DNA of 8,764 bases from Cytophagia bacterium (GTDB lineage: Bacteria; Bacteroidota; Bacteroidia; Cytophagales; Cyclobacteriaceae): NCBI GenBank assembly GCA_013373005.1, contig JABXIP010000289.1:1-8764 (forward strand). Reading direction: 5' to 3'. Made by a program: the position numbers and the translations under genes. The notes beneath the pieces were generated by a model. The model was not told where the DNA came from and searched no databases. It was given only the letters and a program-made list of their open reading frames with translations. This document shows positions 1-5,677 of this stretch, in pieces (the first letter of the stretch is position 1; every line of letters begins with the position of its first letter).

Positions 1-58
1 GTTTAATAGTTGATAGAATGCTTAGACTGTATTTCTATAAAAAAGTTTAGTTAGGTAT

Positions 59-1279
59 TCATGCGGCAGCTTTGGCAGTAAGTTTCTTTAGAATAAAGAT
101 AACCACCAAGAGCAATGTCATAGGAACTAATGTATAAGTAAATGCCTGATCCGCTCCTAGCTCTCTGAACAGATAGCCTACAATTCTCGAACCTAACGTT
201 CCCCCTAAAGCAGAGAAAATAATTATAAGACCTGACATAGAGCTGTGTAACTTCTTAGGCAGAGCACTCAAAACCACAGAATTAAGCAACGGGTATATAG
301 GAGCGATAAATAGCCCAACTAAAGGAAAAGCATAACCAATAGCCGGCACATCAGCTAAAGTCTTAACAACTCCTATATCTGCATTGACTGCTTTAGGAAG
401 TACAAATAATACAATGGCCATAGCTCCCAGAATACACACAGTAAGCACTGTTGCCCATGAAAACTTTTTGGTCAGCTGACCCGCAGCCAAACGGCCAATT
501 CCCAAAGAAATCATCAGCACACTAGACATCATAATGGCTACATTCTCTGGCAGGTTCATCACCTTCTGATTGAAAGTTGGCAACCAGGTCATGATTCCCT
601 GCTCCATCATTACAAACAAGAATGCAGAAAGCACAAAGACAATCACCAATAGCTTAGCTATAAGCATGATCATTTCCATAAAATCTTCCTTGAGTCCGGC
701 TCCGGGAGCCTCGTAACTTTGGTCGAATTTAGCCCTGCTAAGTAGAAAGAAAGCGGCCATAGTTAGTCCTGCCAGCAACCAATAAACATTGAGCCATGCA
801 TCGGGATTCGATTCGGAATTAAAGGCAGGAAATAAGAAGTATGCCAGCGCAATACCGAACATAAACACTCCTTCAATGCTACTCATTAGACTGTTGTGTT
901 CGCTTTCATTGTTGGTAACCAGCCCAATAGCAGAGTAAACCGATACCTTAATGACGCCAAACCCAATACCCACCATCATAAAGAGCAGCTTGGCGCTCCA
1001 AAATGAATTACCAAAATACATAAGAATACAGCCTATGGTAACCAAAAGCAATGCTCCCATCATTCCTTTCTTATAACCTATCCTTGGCAAAAAGGAAGCG
1101 ATCAGGAAAGAAGTAAACATGATGGAAAAGTCTTTGAAGGCTTCCAGAATACTGGCATCCAACTCATCTACTCCATATACATTCTGTGACTTGAGAATTA
1201 CAATTCCCACGGAGTTTAGAAGAATGGCAAAAACAAAGTAGTTGATGTAGAGTGAAAGCTTGATGGCTTTGTTGTTCAT
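59..1279 (-). CDS. MFS transporter, 12 TM, substrate unknown
   Basis: This is a 406-residue inner-membrane transporter of the major facilitator superfamily. About twelve hydrophobic segments can be read, near residues 8-29, 49-64, 73-91, 96-122, 132-152, 163-180, 205-225, 246-264, 275-294, 313-336, 347-371 and 380-398. They fall into two six-helix halves joined by a charged central loop (about 181-204). The segment PRIGYKKG (65-72) between helices 2 and 3 sits where the MFS loop-2/3 motif (GxxxDxxGRK-like) is expected. The overall look resembles the FHS/TsgA-like branch (fucose/glucose permease relatives), but that subfamily call is only an impression and no substrate can be named. The ATG start at 1279 immediately precedes a short basic N-terminus and the first helix. 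I found no convincing promoter in the 130 bp upstream. A terminator for the preceding gene lies there, so the gene is probably transcribed separately. Superfamily sure; function unknown. Confidence 0.9.
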   Translation of the reverse strand: MNNKAIKLSLYINYFVFAILLNSVGIVILKSQNVYGVDELDASILEAFKDFSIMFTSFLIASFLPRIGYKKGMMGALLLVTIGCILMYFGNSFWSAKLLFMMVGIGFGVIKVSVYSAIGLVTNNESEHNSLMSSIEGVFMFGIALAYFLFPAFNSESNPDAWLNVYWLLAGLTMAAFFLLSRAKFDQSYEAPGAGLKEDFMEMIMLIAKLLVIVFVLSAFLFVMMEQGIMTWLPTFNQKVMNLPENVAIMMSSVLMISLGIGRLAAGQLTKKFSWATVLTVCILGAMAIVLFVLPKAVNADIGVVKTLADVPAIGYAFPLVGLFIAPIYPLLNSVVLSALPKKLHSSMSGLIIIFSALGGTLGSRIVGYLFRELGADQAFTYTLVPMTLLLVVIFILKKLTAKAAA

Positions 1280-1353
1280 AGCAAAAAATTAAGGTCGGAG
1301 ACGGAAGATAATAAATTGATCGTAAATCGTTTGCCAGTATTCAAGACATGGAC

Positions 1354-1390
1354 AAAAAGAAAGCCTCATCCGAATTACGAATGAGGCTTT
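1354..1390 (-). terminator. Intrinsic terminator after the LolA-like gene
   Basis: A perfect 10-bp inverted repeat (AAAGCCTCAT at 1360-1369, ATGAGGCTTT at 1381-1390) encloses an 11-nt loop. Read on the minus strand, the stem is followed by TCTTTTTG, a U-rich tract. It begins about 20 nt beyond the stop codon of the LolA-like gene, as expected for a Rho-independent terminator, and separates that gene from the MFS gene. The plus-strand side also has pyrimidines (CTTTCCTTTC) but no real T run. Confidence 0.85.
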
Positions 1391-1410
1391 CCTTTCTACT
1401 CTAATTTCTA

Positions 1411-2121
1411 TCAGTTGCCAGGAAACGCAAATACATCGTCTGTCAGTGGAATATTAAGCTCCACGTTGTTCACCTTAAGCGCCTGAATTTCTACACCTCC
1501 TACTTTCACAGAAATCTTAGTAGGTACCTTTATACTTCCGAACTCTTTATAATCAGAAACAAATGAGGTAACCTCTTGCCCAACACTGGCACTATTTTCC
1601 TTAGATGCCGCAACCATGTAAGTTTCCTTATCGAAATAGTATTTAGTGACCTTTCCTTTTGGAGTGGTAAGGTCAATTCTATAATAGCTCTTTCCTGCTA
1701 AATCTTCTTCGCCAATCATGTCCAGCTTCATCCCTCTGGCTTTGTAATTCACAAATTCATTGAGGAATTCACCATCTTTAATTTCATCGGCCTGAGCACC
1801 AGTTAGTTTGGTTGGCTGAGGCATTCCTTGTGGAGGGCTTTGTGCCCATGCTGTCTCACCATCATAAGCCTGAATGATTTTCATGCCTTGAAAAGAAAGC
1901 TCCATTTTCTGTCTTCCCTTTGCATCTCCATAAATCACTCCAGCCAGCTCTATTCCTGAAGTCATCATGGTAATGTCCATTTTTCTAGACTTTAGCGCCT
2001 GCCAATTAGCAGATCCTCCAATAGCCTCTACATATTTCTTAGCTATTTCATCGGCAGTTTGGGCTTGAACCAAAGAAACAGCCAGTATCATTAATAAGAA
2101 TGTTCCAAATATCTTTTTCAT
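1411..2121 (-). CDS. Secreted LolA-like (outer membrane lipoprotein-sorting-like) protein
   Basis: This is a 236-residue exported protein. The N-terminus MKKIFGTFLLMILAVSLVQA followed by QT is a typical Sec signal peptide with cleavage near residue 20. There is no lipobox cysteine, so a soluble periplasmic protein is expected. The mature part resembles the LolA/LolB-like beta-fold proteins common in Bacteroidota and annotated as outer membrane lipoprotein-sorting proteins. It opens with a short helix (TADEIAKKYVEAIGG), followed by alternating strands and a segment around 143-172 (SYYRIDLTTPKGKVTKYYFD) typical of this superfamily. Genuine lipoprotein chaperone activity is not shown, and the family includes many proteins of unknown role. 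The frame is open upstream to a TTG at 2190. I chose the ATG at 2121 because it begins the signal peptide and because the TTG coincides with the -33 element of the likely promoter. It is divergent from the peptidase gene, with a 157-bp shared upstream region, and is followed by an intrinsic terminator. Confidence 0.8.
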   Translation of the reverse strand: MKKIFGTFLLMILAVSLVQAQTADEIAKKYVEAIGGSANWQALKSRKMDITMMTSGIELAGVIYGDAKGRQKMELSFQGMKIIQAYDGETAWAQSPPQGMPQPTKLTGAQADEIKDGEFLNEFVNYKARGMKLDMIGEEDLAGKSYYRIDLTTPKGKVTKYYFDKETYMVAASKENSASVGQEVTSFVSDYKEFGSIKVPTKISVKVGGVEIQALKVNNVELNIPLTDDVFAFPGN

Positions 2122-2160
2122 GAGTTTATAATTTGATTGAACATAAGCAATCTGATGATC

Positions 2161-2190
2161 GAAATTTACAACGAATGAGTATATGGTCAA
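2161..2190 (-). promoter_or_regulatory. Candidate Bacteroidota promoter for the LolA-like gene
   Basis: On the minus strand TTG (2190-2188) is followed after exactly 19 nt by TAAATTTC (2168-2161), which matches the Bacteroidota -7 consensus TAnnTTTG at all but the last base. The predicted transcription start falls a few bases further on, near 2155, giving a leader of about 33 nt before the ATG at 2121. This is pattern matching only; no transcript evidence is available. Confidence 0.5.
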
Positions 2191-2278
2191 TGAATCTGAT
2201 GAATAGTTTAATAGCTACATGAATTTCACCTGCTCGGCATATCTCAACACCGAAATCTATTTTTCCATATCTTCAATT

Positions 2279-3394
2279 ATGAAGTATCTAATCGCAGTTG
2301 TCCTTATGGCCATATCATTTTCATCTTCCGCTCAACGTGCCAGAGACTTAGGAATTGAAATTGGTGTTATGAAGCCAGGTGCTCTCAATTCCATCACCGA
2401 TGTGCCTGGAGTACTAGTAGGTCATAAAACTTTGATTGAGGGAGAAAACATCAGAACCGGAGTCACTGCCATTTTAGCTCATGATGGAAATATCTTTCAG
2501 GAAAAAGTGCCCGCTGCTATTTACATAGGCAATGGCTTTGGAAAGTTAGCCGGAATCAGTCAGGTGAAAGAACTAGGCAATCTGGAAACCCCAATTATTC
2601 TTACCAATACGCTTAGTGTGCCTATGGGCATTCAGGGAACGGTAAAGTATACCCTGAACCTCGAAGGAAATGAGAATGTACGTTCGGTAAATGCGGTAGT
2701 TGGAGAAACCAATGATGGTGGCCTAAACGACATCAGAGGAATGCATGTAAAAGATTCTGATGTGATTGAAGCCATAGAAAACGCCAAGTCTGGGATGGTT
2801 GAAGAAGGTAATGTTGGAGCAGGTACAGGGACCATTGCTTTTGGTTTTAAGGGTGGAATTGGCACTTCTTCACGCTTGTTACCTGCTACTCTCGGAGGCT
2901 ATACTGTTGGTGTTTTGGTTCAAACCAATTTTGGAGGTGTCCTTTCCATCGCAGGAGCTCCAGTGGGAAAAGAACTAGAAAGGTATCCTTTCAAAAATGC
3001 CATTGAAAAAAGTGATGGCTCATGCATGATGGTTGTGTTAACAGATGCTCCACTAGACGCTCGGCAGTTAGAAAGAGTGGCCAAAAGAGCTATGATGGGC
3101 TTGGCCAGAACCGGAGGAATTGCCTCTAATGGTAGTGGCGATTATGTTGTAGCCGCTTCAACTGCGAAGAGCATGAGAATCCCCTATCAAACGACTGAAA
3201 AACTAGACAAAGGTGATGTATTGAGAAATGATGAGATGTCTGCCTTATTTATGGCCACCATTGAAGCTACCGAAGAAGCCATCATCAACTCTTTATTTGC
3301 CGCAGAAACCATGACTGGGAATGGAAGAACAATAGAATCCTTACCCAAGAAGCAGGTTATTCCGATCCTTAAAAAATATGGAGTTATTCGCTAA
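2279..3394 (+). CDS. Secreted P1-family (DmpA-type) peptidase / beta-aminopeptidase
   Basis: This is a 371-residue protein of the P1 (S58) family of N-terminal-nucleophile hydrolases. DmpA and BapA release N-terminal L/D- or beta-amino acids after autocleavage into two chains. Visible family segments are TDVPGVLVGH (40-49), GETNDGGLNDIRG (142-154), GFKGGIGTSSR (189-199), LVQTNFGG (213-220), GSCMMVVLTDAPLD (247-260) and SNGSGDYVVA (283-292). By comparison with DmpA, autocleavage should fall between Gly247 and Ser248, freeing Ser248 as nucleophile. Ser286 and Asp288 match the positions of DmpA Ser288 and Glu290. The N-terminus MKYLIAVVLMAISFSSSAQ is a signal peptide, so the enzyme should act in the periplasm, unlike classic cytosolic relatives. 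The frame extends upstream to an ATG at 2219; I prefer 2279 because it begins the signal peptide. The 3' end overlaps the convergent MarR gene by 11 bp. Family certain; substrate unknown. Confidence 0.92.
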   Translation: MKYLIAVVLMAISFSSSAQRARDLGIEIGVMKPGALNSITDVPGVLVGHKTLIEGENIRTGVTAILAHDGNIFQEKVPAAIYIGNGFGKLAGISQVKELGNLETPIILTNTLSVPMGIQGTVKYTLNLEGNENVRSVNAVVGETNDGGLNDIRGMHVKDSDVIEAIENAKSGMVEEGNVGAGTGTIAFGFKGGIGTSSRLLPATLGGYTVGVLVQTNFGGVLSIAGAPVGKELERYPFKNAIEKSDGSCMMVVLTDAPLDARQLERVAKRAMMGLARTGGIASNGSGDYVVAASTAKSMRIPYQTTEKLDKGDVLRNDEMSALFMATIEATEEAIINSLFAAETMTGNGRTIESLPKKQVIPILKKYGVIR

Positions 3395-3845
3395 CGTGCC
3401 TCATGGCATCCAGCGTATCGCTTGCAGCTTCTATCCGGTCTTTACCTATTGAACCGAACTTATCTAACCAGTTGGCCAGCTCATTATCCACTTCTTGAAG
3501 TAAGTCAAGGCCCTTTTCAGTAATTACCACATCTTTAGCCCTTCTATCAGACAAGCATACAGATCTTGCCACCAATCCCTTCAACTCGAGCCTGTCTACA
3601 ATTCTCGAGGCATTGGACATTCGATCGAGCATTCTTTCAATGATAACGTTCACCGTGCACGGATCAGGGTACTGGCCGCGAAGAATCCTAAGCACGTTGT
3701 ATTGGGGTGTTGTAATACCGTGACTCTTAAACAACTTACTTTGCTGATCGTGCAACCAGCTATTTGTATAGATGATGTTCACCATCAACTTTTCATATGG
3801 GCTCTTGAATCCCTTGTTTTGCTTAATATCTTCTACAATCCCCAT
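3384..3845 (-). CDS. MarR-family transcriptional regulator
   Basis: This is a 153-residue DNA-binding protein with the MarR architecture. An N-terminal dimerisation helix (about 16-42) leads to ITTPQYNVLRIL (44-55), then a winged helix-turn-helix. The recognition helix lies near 74-92 (DRMSNASRIVDRLELKGLV), the wing near 97-109 (CLSDRRAKDVVIT, with the DxRxxx-V-x-I-T pattern of the family), and a C-terminal dimerisation helix follows. Cys62 and Cys97 are present and could be redox-sensitive, but nothing shows this. The ATG at 3845 gives the usual family length. The gene is divergent from the ECF sigma gene, and the 141-bp gap holds a long palindrome plus an extra half-site that are plausible operators for this dimeric protein. 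It therefore may control itself and the sigma operon (inference). Convergent with the peptidase gene and overlapping it by 11 bp. Confidence 0.92.
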   Translation of the reverse strand: MGIVEDIKQNKGFKSPYEKLMVNIIYTNSWLHDQQSKLFKSHGITTPQYNVLRILRGQYPDPCTVNVIIERMLDRMSNASRIVDRLELKGLVARSVCLSDRRAKDVVITEKGLDLLQEVDNELANWLDKFGSIGKDRIEAASDTLDAMRHVSE

Positions 3846-3866
3846 TAGTTGAGATTTAATTAAAAA

Positions 3867-3896
3867 CTAAAATAGCATTTTGGTTTAACACTACCA
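3867..3896 (-). promoter_or_regulatory. Weak candidate promoter of the MarR-family gene
   Basis: On the minus strand TGG (3896-3894, one mismatch to TTG) is followed after 19 nt by TATTTTAG (3874-3867, seven of eight to TAnnTTTG). A GTTAAACCA half-site (3889-3881) lies inside the spacer, where a bound repressor would block polymerase. The match is weak in the -33 element, so this is a tentative call. Confidence 0.3.
3881..3889 (-). repeat. Extra operator-like half-site GTTAAACCA
   Basis: TGGTTTAAC on the plus strand is the exact reverse complement of GTTAAACCA, found on the plus strand at 3949-3957 inside the large palindrome. It lies about 36 bp upstream of the MarR-family start codon. A 9-bp identity within a 141-bp regulatory gap suggests a shared protein-binding word, though chance is possible in AT-rich DNA. 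Confidence 0.4.
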
Positions 3897-3947
3897 CATC
3901 CCTTTAATTCTCCTTTAATCAAGTTTGTTCCCTATATTAGAAATTGT

Positions 3948-3980
3948 GGTTAAACCATATTCGCGTAATATGGTCTAACC
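3948..3980. promoter_or_regulatory. 33-bp imperfect palindrome, candidate operator between marR-like and ECF sigma genes
   Basis: The left arm GGTTAAACCATATT (3948-3961) and right arm AATATGGTCTAACC (3967-3980) are inverted repeats of 14 bp with one mismatch (A3953 against C3975), separated by CGCGT. The left arm contains its own small palindrome, GGTTAAACC. The half-sites GTTAAACCA and GTTAGACCA are offset by 22 bp, about two helical turns, which suits a dimer or pair of dimers. The right arm ends 6 bp before the proposed TTG start of the sigma gene, so the repeat could also fold as an RNA hairpin over the translation start. A weak -7-like TATATTAG lies just upstream (3933-3940). An operator for the neighbouring MarR protein is the simplest reading, but unproven. 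Confidence 0.6.
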
Positions 3981-3986
3981 TATGAT

Positions 3987-4535
3987 TTGGAAGTCTTGGA
4001 AGAAAAGGATTTGCTGAGAGAGTTTAAGGAACCATCTACTAAAGAGAGGGCCTTTCGAGAATTGGTAGCCGCCTACCAGGAGCGAATCTATTGGCATGTT
4101 CGAAAAATCGTTATCTCCCATGACGATGCGGATGATGTAACTCAAGAGGTTTTCATCAAAATCTATAAGCACCTGGATGACTTCCGAGAAGATTCCCAGC
4201 TATTTACCTGGATTTATCGCATTGCTACTAATGAAGCCCTCAACCAACTGAAGAAGATTAAGCGTAGGACATCAGTTTCTATTGACGATGTACATGGTGA
4301 ACTAGATAATCACTTAACCCATGGCGGTCTCATTAGTGGAGATGAGATTCAAATGAAACTACAAAAATCACTTCTGAAGCTTCCAGAGAAGCAAAGATTG
4401 GTCTTTAACATGAAATATTTTGATGACCTGAAATACGATGAGATTGCGGAAATAACTGGTACAAGCGTTGGAGCATTGAAGGCGAGTTTTCACCTCGCTG
4501 TAAAAAAAATTGAGCAGGATTTAAACAATGATTAA
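3987..4535 (+). CDS. ECF-type RNA polymerase sigma factor (RpoE-like)
   Basis: This is a 182-residue extracytoplasmic-function sigma factor that would direct RNA polymerase to a stress or envelope regulon. Sigma region 2 spans about residues 24-95: YQERIYWHVRKIV, then the region 2.2 signature DDADDVTQEVFIKIYKHL (46-63), then FTWIYRIATNEALNQLKK (73-90). A short linker follows, then region 4 at about 121-178, with LPEKQRLVFNMKYFDDLKYDEIAEITG and the helix-turn-helix SVGALKASFHLAVKKIE. No in-frame ATG or GTG lies between the upstream stop (3966-3968) and the conserved domain, so translation probably starts at TTG 3987, or at TTG 3996. An ATG at 3982 is out of frame and soon stops. It is first of three co-directional genes, followed by an anchored protein and an exported sensor-like protein, the usual Bacteroidota layout in which the partners hold the sigma factor inactive. 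Confidence 0.92.
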   Translation: MEVLEEKDLLREFKEPSTKERAFRELVAAYQERIYWHVRKIVISHDDADDVTQEVFIKIYKHLDDFREDSQLFTWIYRIATNEALNQLKKIKRRTSVSIDDVHGELDNHLTHGGLISGDEIQMKLQKSLLKLPEKQRLVFNMKYFDDLKYDEIAEITGTSVGALKASFHLAVKKIEQDLNND

Positions 4536-4546
4536 ACCTTCTAACC

Positions 4547-4561
4547 ATTTGATAATCAAAT
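4547..4561. repeat. Perfect 15-bp palindrome before the anti-sigma-like gene
   Basis: ATTTGAT (4547-4553), a central A, and ATCAAAT (4555-4561) form a perfect inverted repeat in the 31-bp gap between the sigma gene and the next gene, ending 5 bp before its ATG. As RNA it could form at most a weak five-pair AT-rich stem. As DNA it could bind a dimeric protein. Function unknown. Confidence 0.4.
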
Positions 4562-4566
4562 AAACA

Positions 4567-5109
4567 ATGAGCGAAAAAGGCAAACATATTAAGCTTGAAG
4601 ACAACTCAGAGTTGTCTAAGAACATCTTCGATGTTCCTGAAGGCTATTTCAATAGTTTGCAGAGCAGGCTCATAGAAAATTCTGAAAGCCTACTGCAACA
4701 GTCAGATGAACTGAAAAAGTTGCCATTTGAGGTACCTACCAACTATTTTGATGAGCTTACCGACAGCATTATGGATAAAACCATTGGTGCAGAAACAAAG
4801 GTAATTCCAATAACTCATCAGCTCTGGTTTAGGGTTACGGCTGCTGCAGCTTCATTGGTTCTAGTAGCAAGTTTTTACTTTTTGCTCCCAAACCAAGCTG
4901 AAGCGGATCATTCACTAACTGATATTTCGAATGATACGATTATCGAATACTTGAATGCTCAACAGCATTCTAATGAAAACATTTTTGATGGCTTAGATTC
5001 GTTAGACCTGATTCTGGATGATATTATTGCGGAAGAGTTAAATGTCTTTGCAGATGTGCTCTCTACTAATACGGAATTGAATTACGATTTTGAATATTTC
5101 GACTATTAA
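4567..5109 (+). CDS. Single-pass membrane protein, candidate non-canonical anti-sigma factor
   Basis: This is a 180-residue protein of unknown function. Residues 1-86 are polar and charged and should be cytoplasmic. One hydrophobic stretch (about 87-107, LWFRVTAAAASLVLVASFYFLL) is the likely membrane anchor. Residues 110-180 are very acidic, ending YDFEYFDY, and would lie in the periplasm. The cytoplasmic part has two copies of one motif: FDVPEGYFNSLQSRLI at 21-36 and FEVPTNYFDELTDSIM at 54-69, sharing F-x-V-P-x-x-Y-F-x-x-L. From memory, similar motifs recur in uncharacterised proteins beside Bacteroidota ECF sigma genes. The protein contains no cysteine, so it lacks the zinc HxxxCxxC motif of classical anti-sigma domains. 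Its place between a sigma gene and a periplasmic sensor-like gene suggests that it tethers or inhibits the sigma factor; this is inference. It starts 31 bp after the sigma stop and ends 4 bp before the next start. Confidence 0.85.
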   Translation: MSEKGKHIKLEDNSELSKNIFDVPEGYFNSLQSRLIENSESLLQQSDELKKLPFEVPTNYFDELTDSIMDKTIGAETKVIPITHQLWFRVTAAAASLVLVASFYFLLPNQAEADHSLTDISNDTIIEYLNAQQHSNENIFDGLDSLDLILDDIIAEELNVFADVLSTNTELNYDFEYFDY

Positions 5110-5113
5110 AGAA

Positions 5114-5635
5114 ATGAAACTTATATATACAAGTTTACTAATTCTGGCCTGTAGCCTTTCTTTTGCCCAGCAACAAGGCAAAAGTGAAGAGGAAAGAAGG
5201 GCAGAATGGGAAAGACTGAAGGCAGCAAGAGTTGCTTTTCTTTCCAACAGACTTCAGTTAGATGTTGCTACTGCACAGCAGTTTTGGCCTGTTTTTAATG
5301 AATATGAAAGCAAAAAAGAGGCTCTTGGAAATAAGTACAACAAACAGAAATATGAGCTTGTGAGTGAAAATGGCGGCTGGCGCAATTTGTCAGATGCCAA
5401 TGCCGATAAAATGCTGGATATCTATCTCGAGCAAAAGCAAGCAGAACTAGATTTAGAAAAAGAGTATTTGGCCAAATTCAATAAGGTATTGGACAAAGGA
5501 CAAATCTGGATGGTCATTAGAATAGACTCTGATTTCAGAAGATCCTTAATGAAGCGCATTAGCGATAGAGAAGGGCAACCTGACGAGACGAAAGGCAATG
5601 GGAGAGATGGAAACAAGCCCAAAGACAGAAACTAA
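5114..5635 (+). CDS. Exported Spy/CpxP-like protein, 'sensor of ECF-type sigma factor'
   Basis: This is a 173-residue exported protein. MKLIYTSLLILACSLSFA followed by QQQ is a Sec signal peptide. A Cys at position 13 lies inside the hydrophobic core and does not form a convincing lipobox. The mature part is mostly helical and highly charged. A segment near 40-63, VAFLSNRLQLDVATAQQFWPVFNEY, is the hallmark of Bacteroidota proteins annotated as sensors of ECF-type sigma factors and resembles the Spy/CpxP helical-hairpin fold. A long charged helix follows (about 100-130, ending in KFNKVLDKGQIW), then a basic-acidic low-complexity tail (150-173) rich in G, D, K and R. It probably senses misfolded or surface proteins in the periplasm and modulates the anchored protein encoded just upstream. 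ATG 5114 is chosen over an upstream in-frame TTG (5090) because it begins the signal peptide and lies 4 bp after the preceding stop, implying translational coupling. A strong terminator follows. Confidence 0.85.
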   Translation: MKLIYTSLLILACSLSFAQQQGKSEEERRAEWERLKAARVAFLSNRLQLDVATAQQFWPVFNEYESKKEALGNKYNKQKYELVSENGGWRNLSDANADKMLDIYLEQKQAELDLEKEYLAKFNKVLDKGQIWMVIRIDSDFRRSLMKRISDREGQPDETKGNGRDGNKPKDRN

Positions 5636-5640
5636 ATATT

Positions 5641-5670
5641 AAATCCTGCTAACCGCAGGATTTTTTATTT
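5641..5670 (+). terminator. Intrinsic terminator of the ECF sigma operon
   Basis: AAATCCTGC (5641-5649) and GCAGGATTT (5655-5663) form a perfect 9-bp stem with a five-base loop TAACC, followed by TTTATTT. It begins 5 bp after the stop codon of the sensor-like gene and ends the three-gene cluster, insulating it from xseA. Classic Rho-independent form. Confidence 0.92.
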
Positions 5671-5677
5671 CCTCACA

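Noticed and set aside
1..58. Possible hairpin downstream of the MFS gene (CTTAGACT with AGTTTAG)
   Set aside because: It needs a bulge and a G-U pair, has a long AT-rich loop and lacks a proper T run on the minus strand; not a convincing terminator. I see nothing else in this stretch.
1280..1353. Promoter for the MFS gene
   Set aside because: I looked for TTG-N19-21-TAnnTTTG on the minus strand and found only matches with several mismatches or wrong spacing.
2219..2278. Upstream ATG giving the P1 peptidase a 20-residue N-terminal extension
   Set aside because: The extension would put a polar stretch before an obvious signal peptide that starts cleanly at 2279; the later ATG is the better start.
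2632..2865. Minus-strand ORF inside the peptidase gene, and similar antisense frames at 3975-4172, 4405-4587, 5038-5247, 5422-5622 and 6907-7110
   Set aside because: All are antisense shadows of genes with recognisable protein families or signal peptides; none shows a domain, signal peptide or independent start context.
3982..4017. ATG at 3982 as start of the sigma gene
   Set aside because: It is out of frame with the sigma domains and reaches a stop after about eleven codons.
4532..4547. TTAAACC and CTAACCA words that echo the 3948-3980 half-sites
   Set aside because: Only partial matches in direct orientation, and the shared part is short; not enough to call another operator.
4528..4563. 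Eleven-codon mini-ORF between the sigma and anti-sigma-like genes
   Set aside because: Too short, no composition or motif support, and such frames are expected by chance; only the palindrome inside it was kept.
5090..5113. In-frame TTG start for the Spy-like gene, overlapping the previous gene
   Set aside because: ATG 5114 opens a good signal peptide and lies 4 bp after the upstream stop; the TTG adds only an unsupported eight residues.
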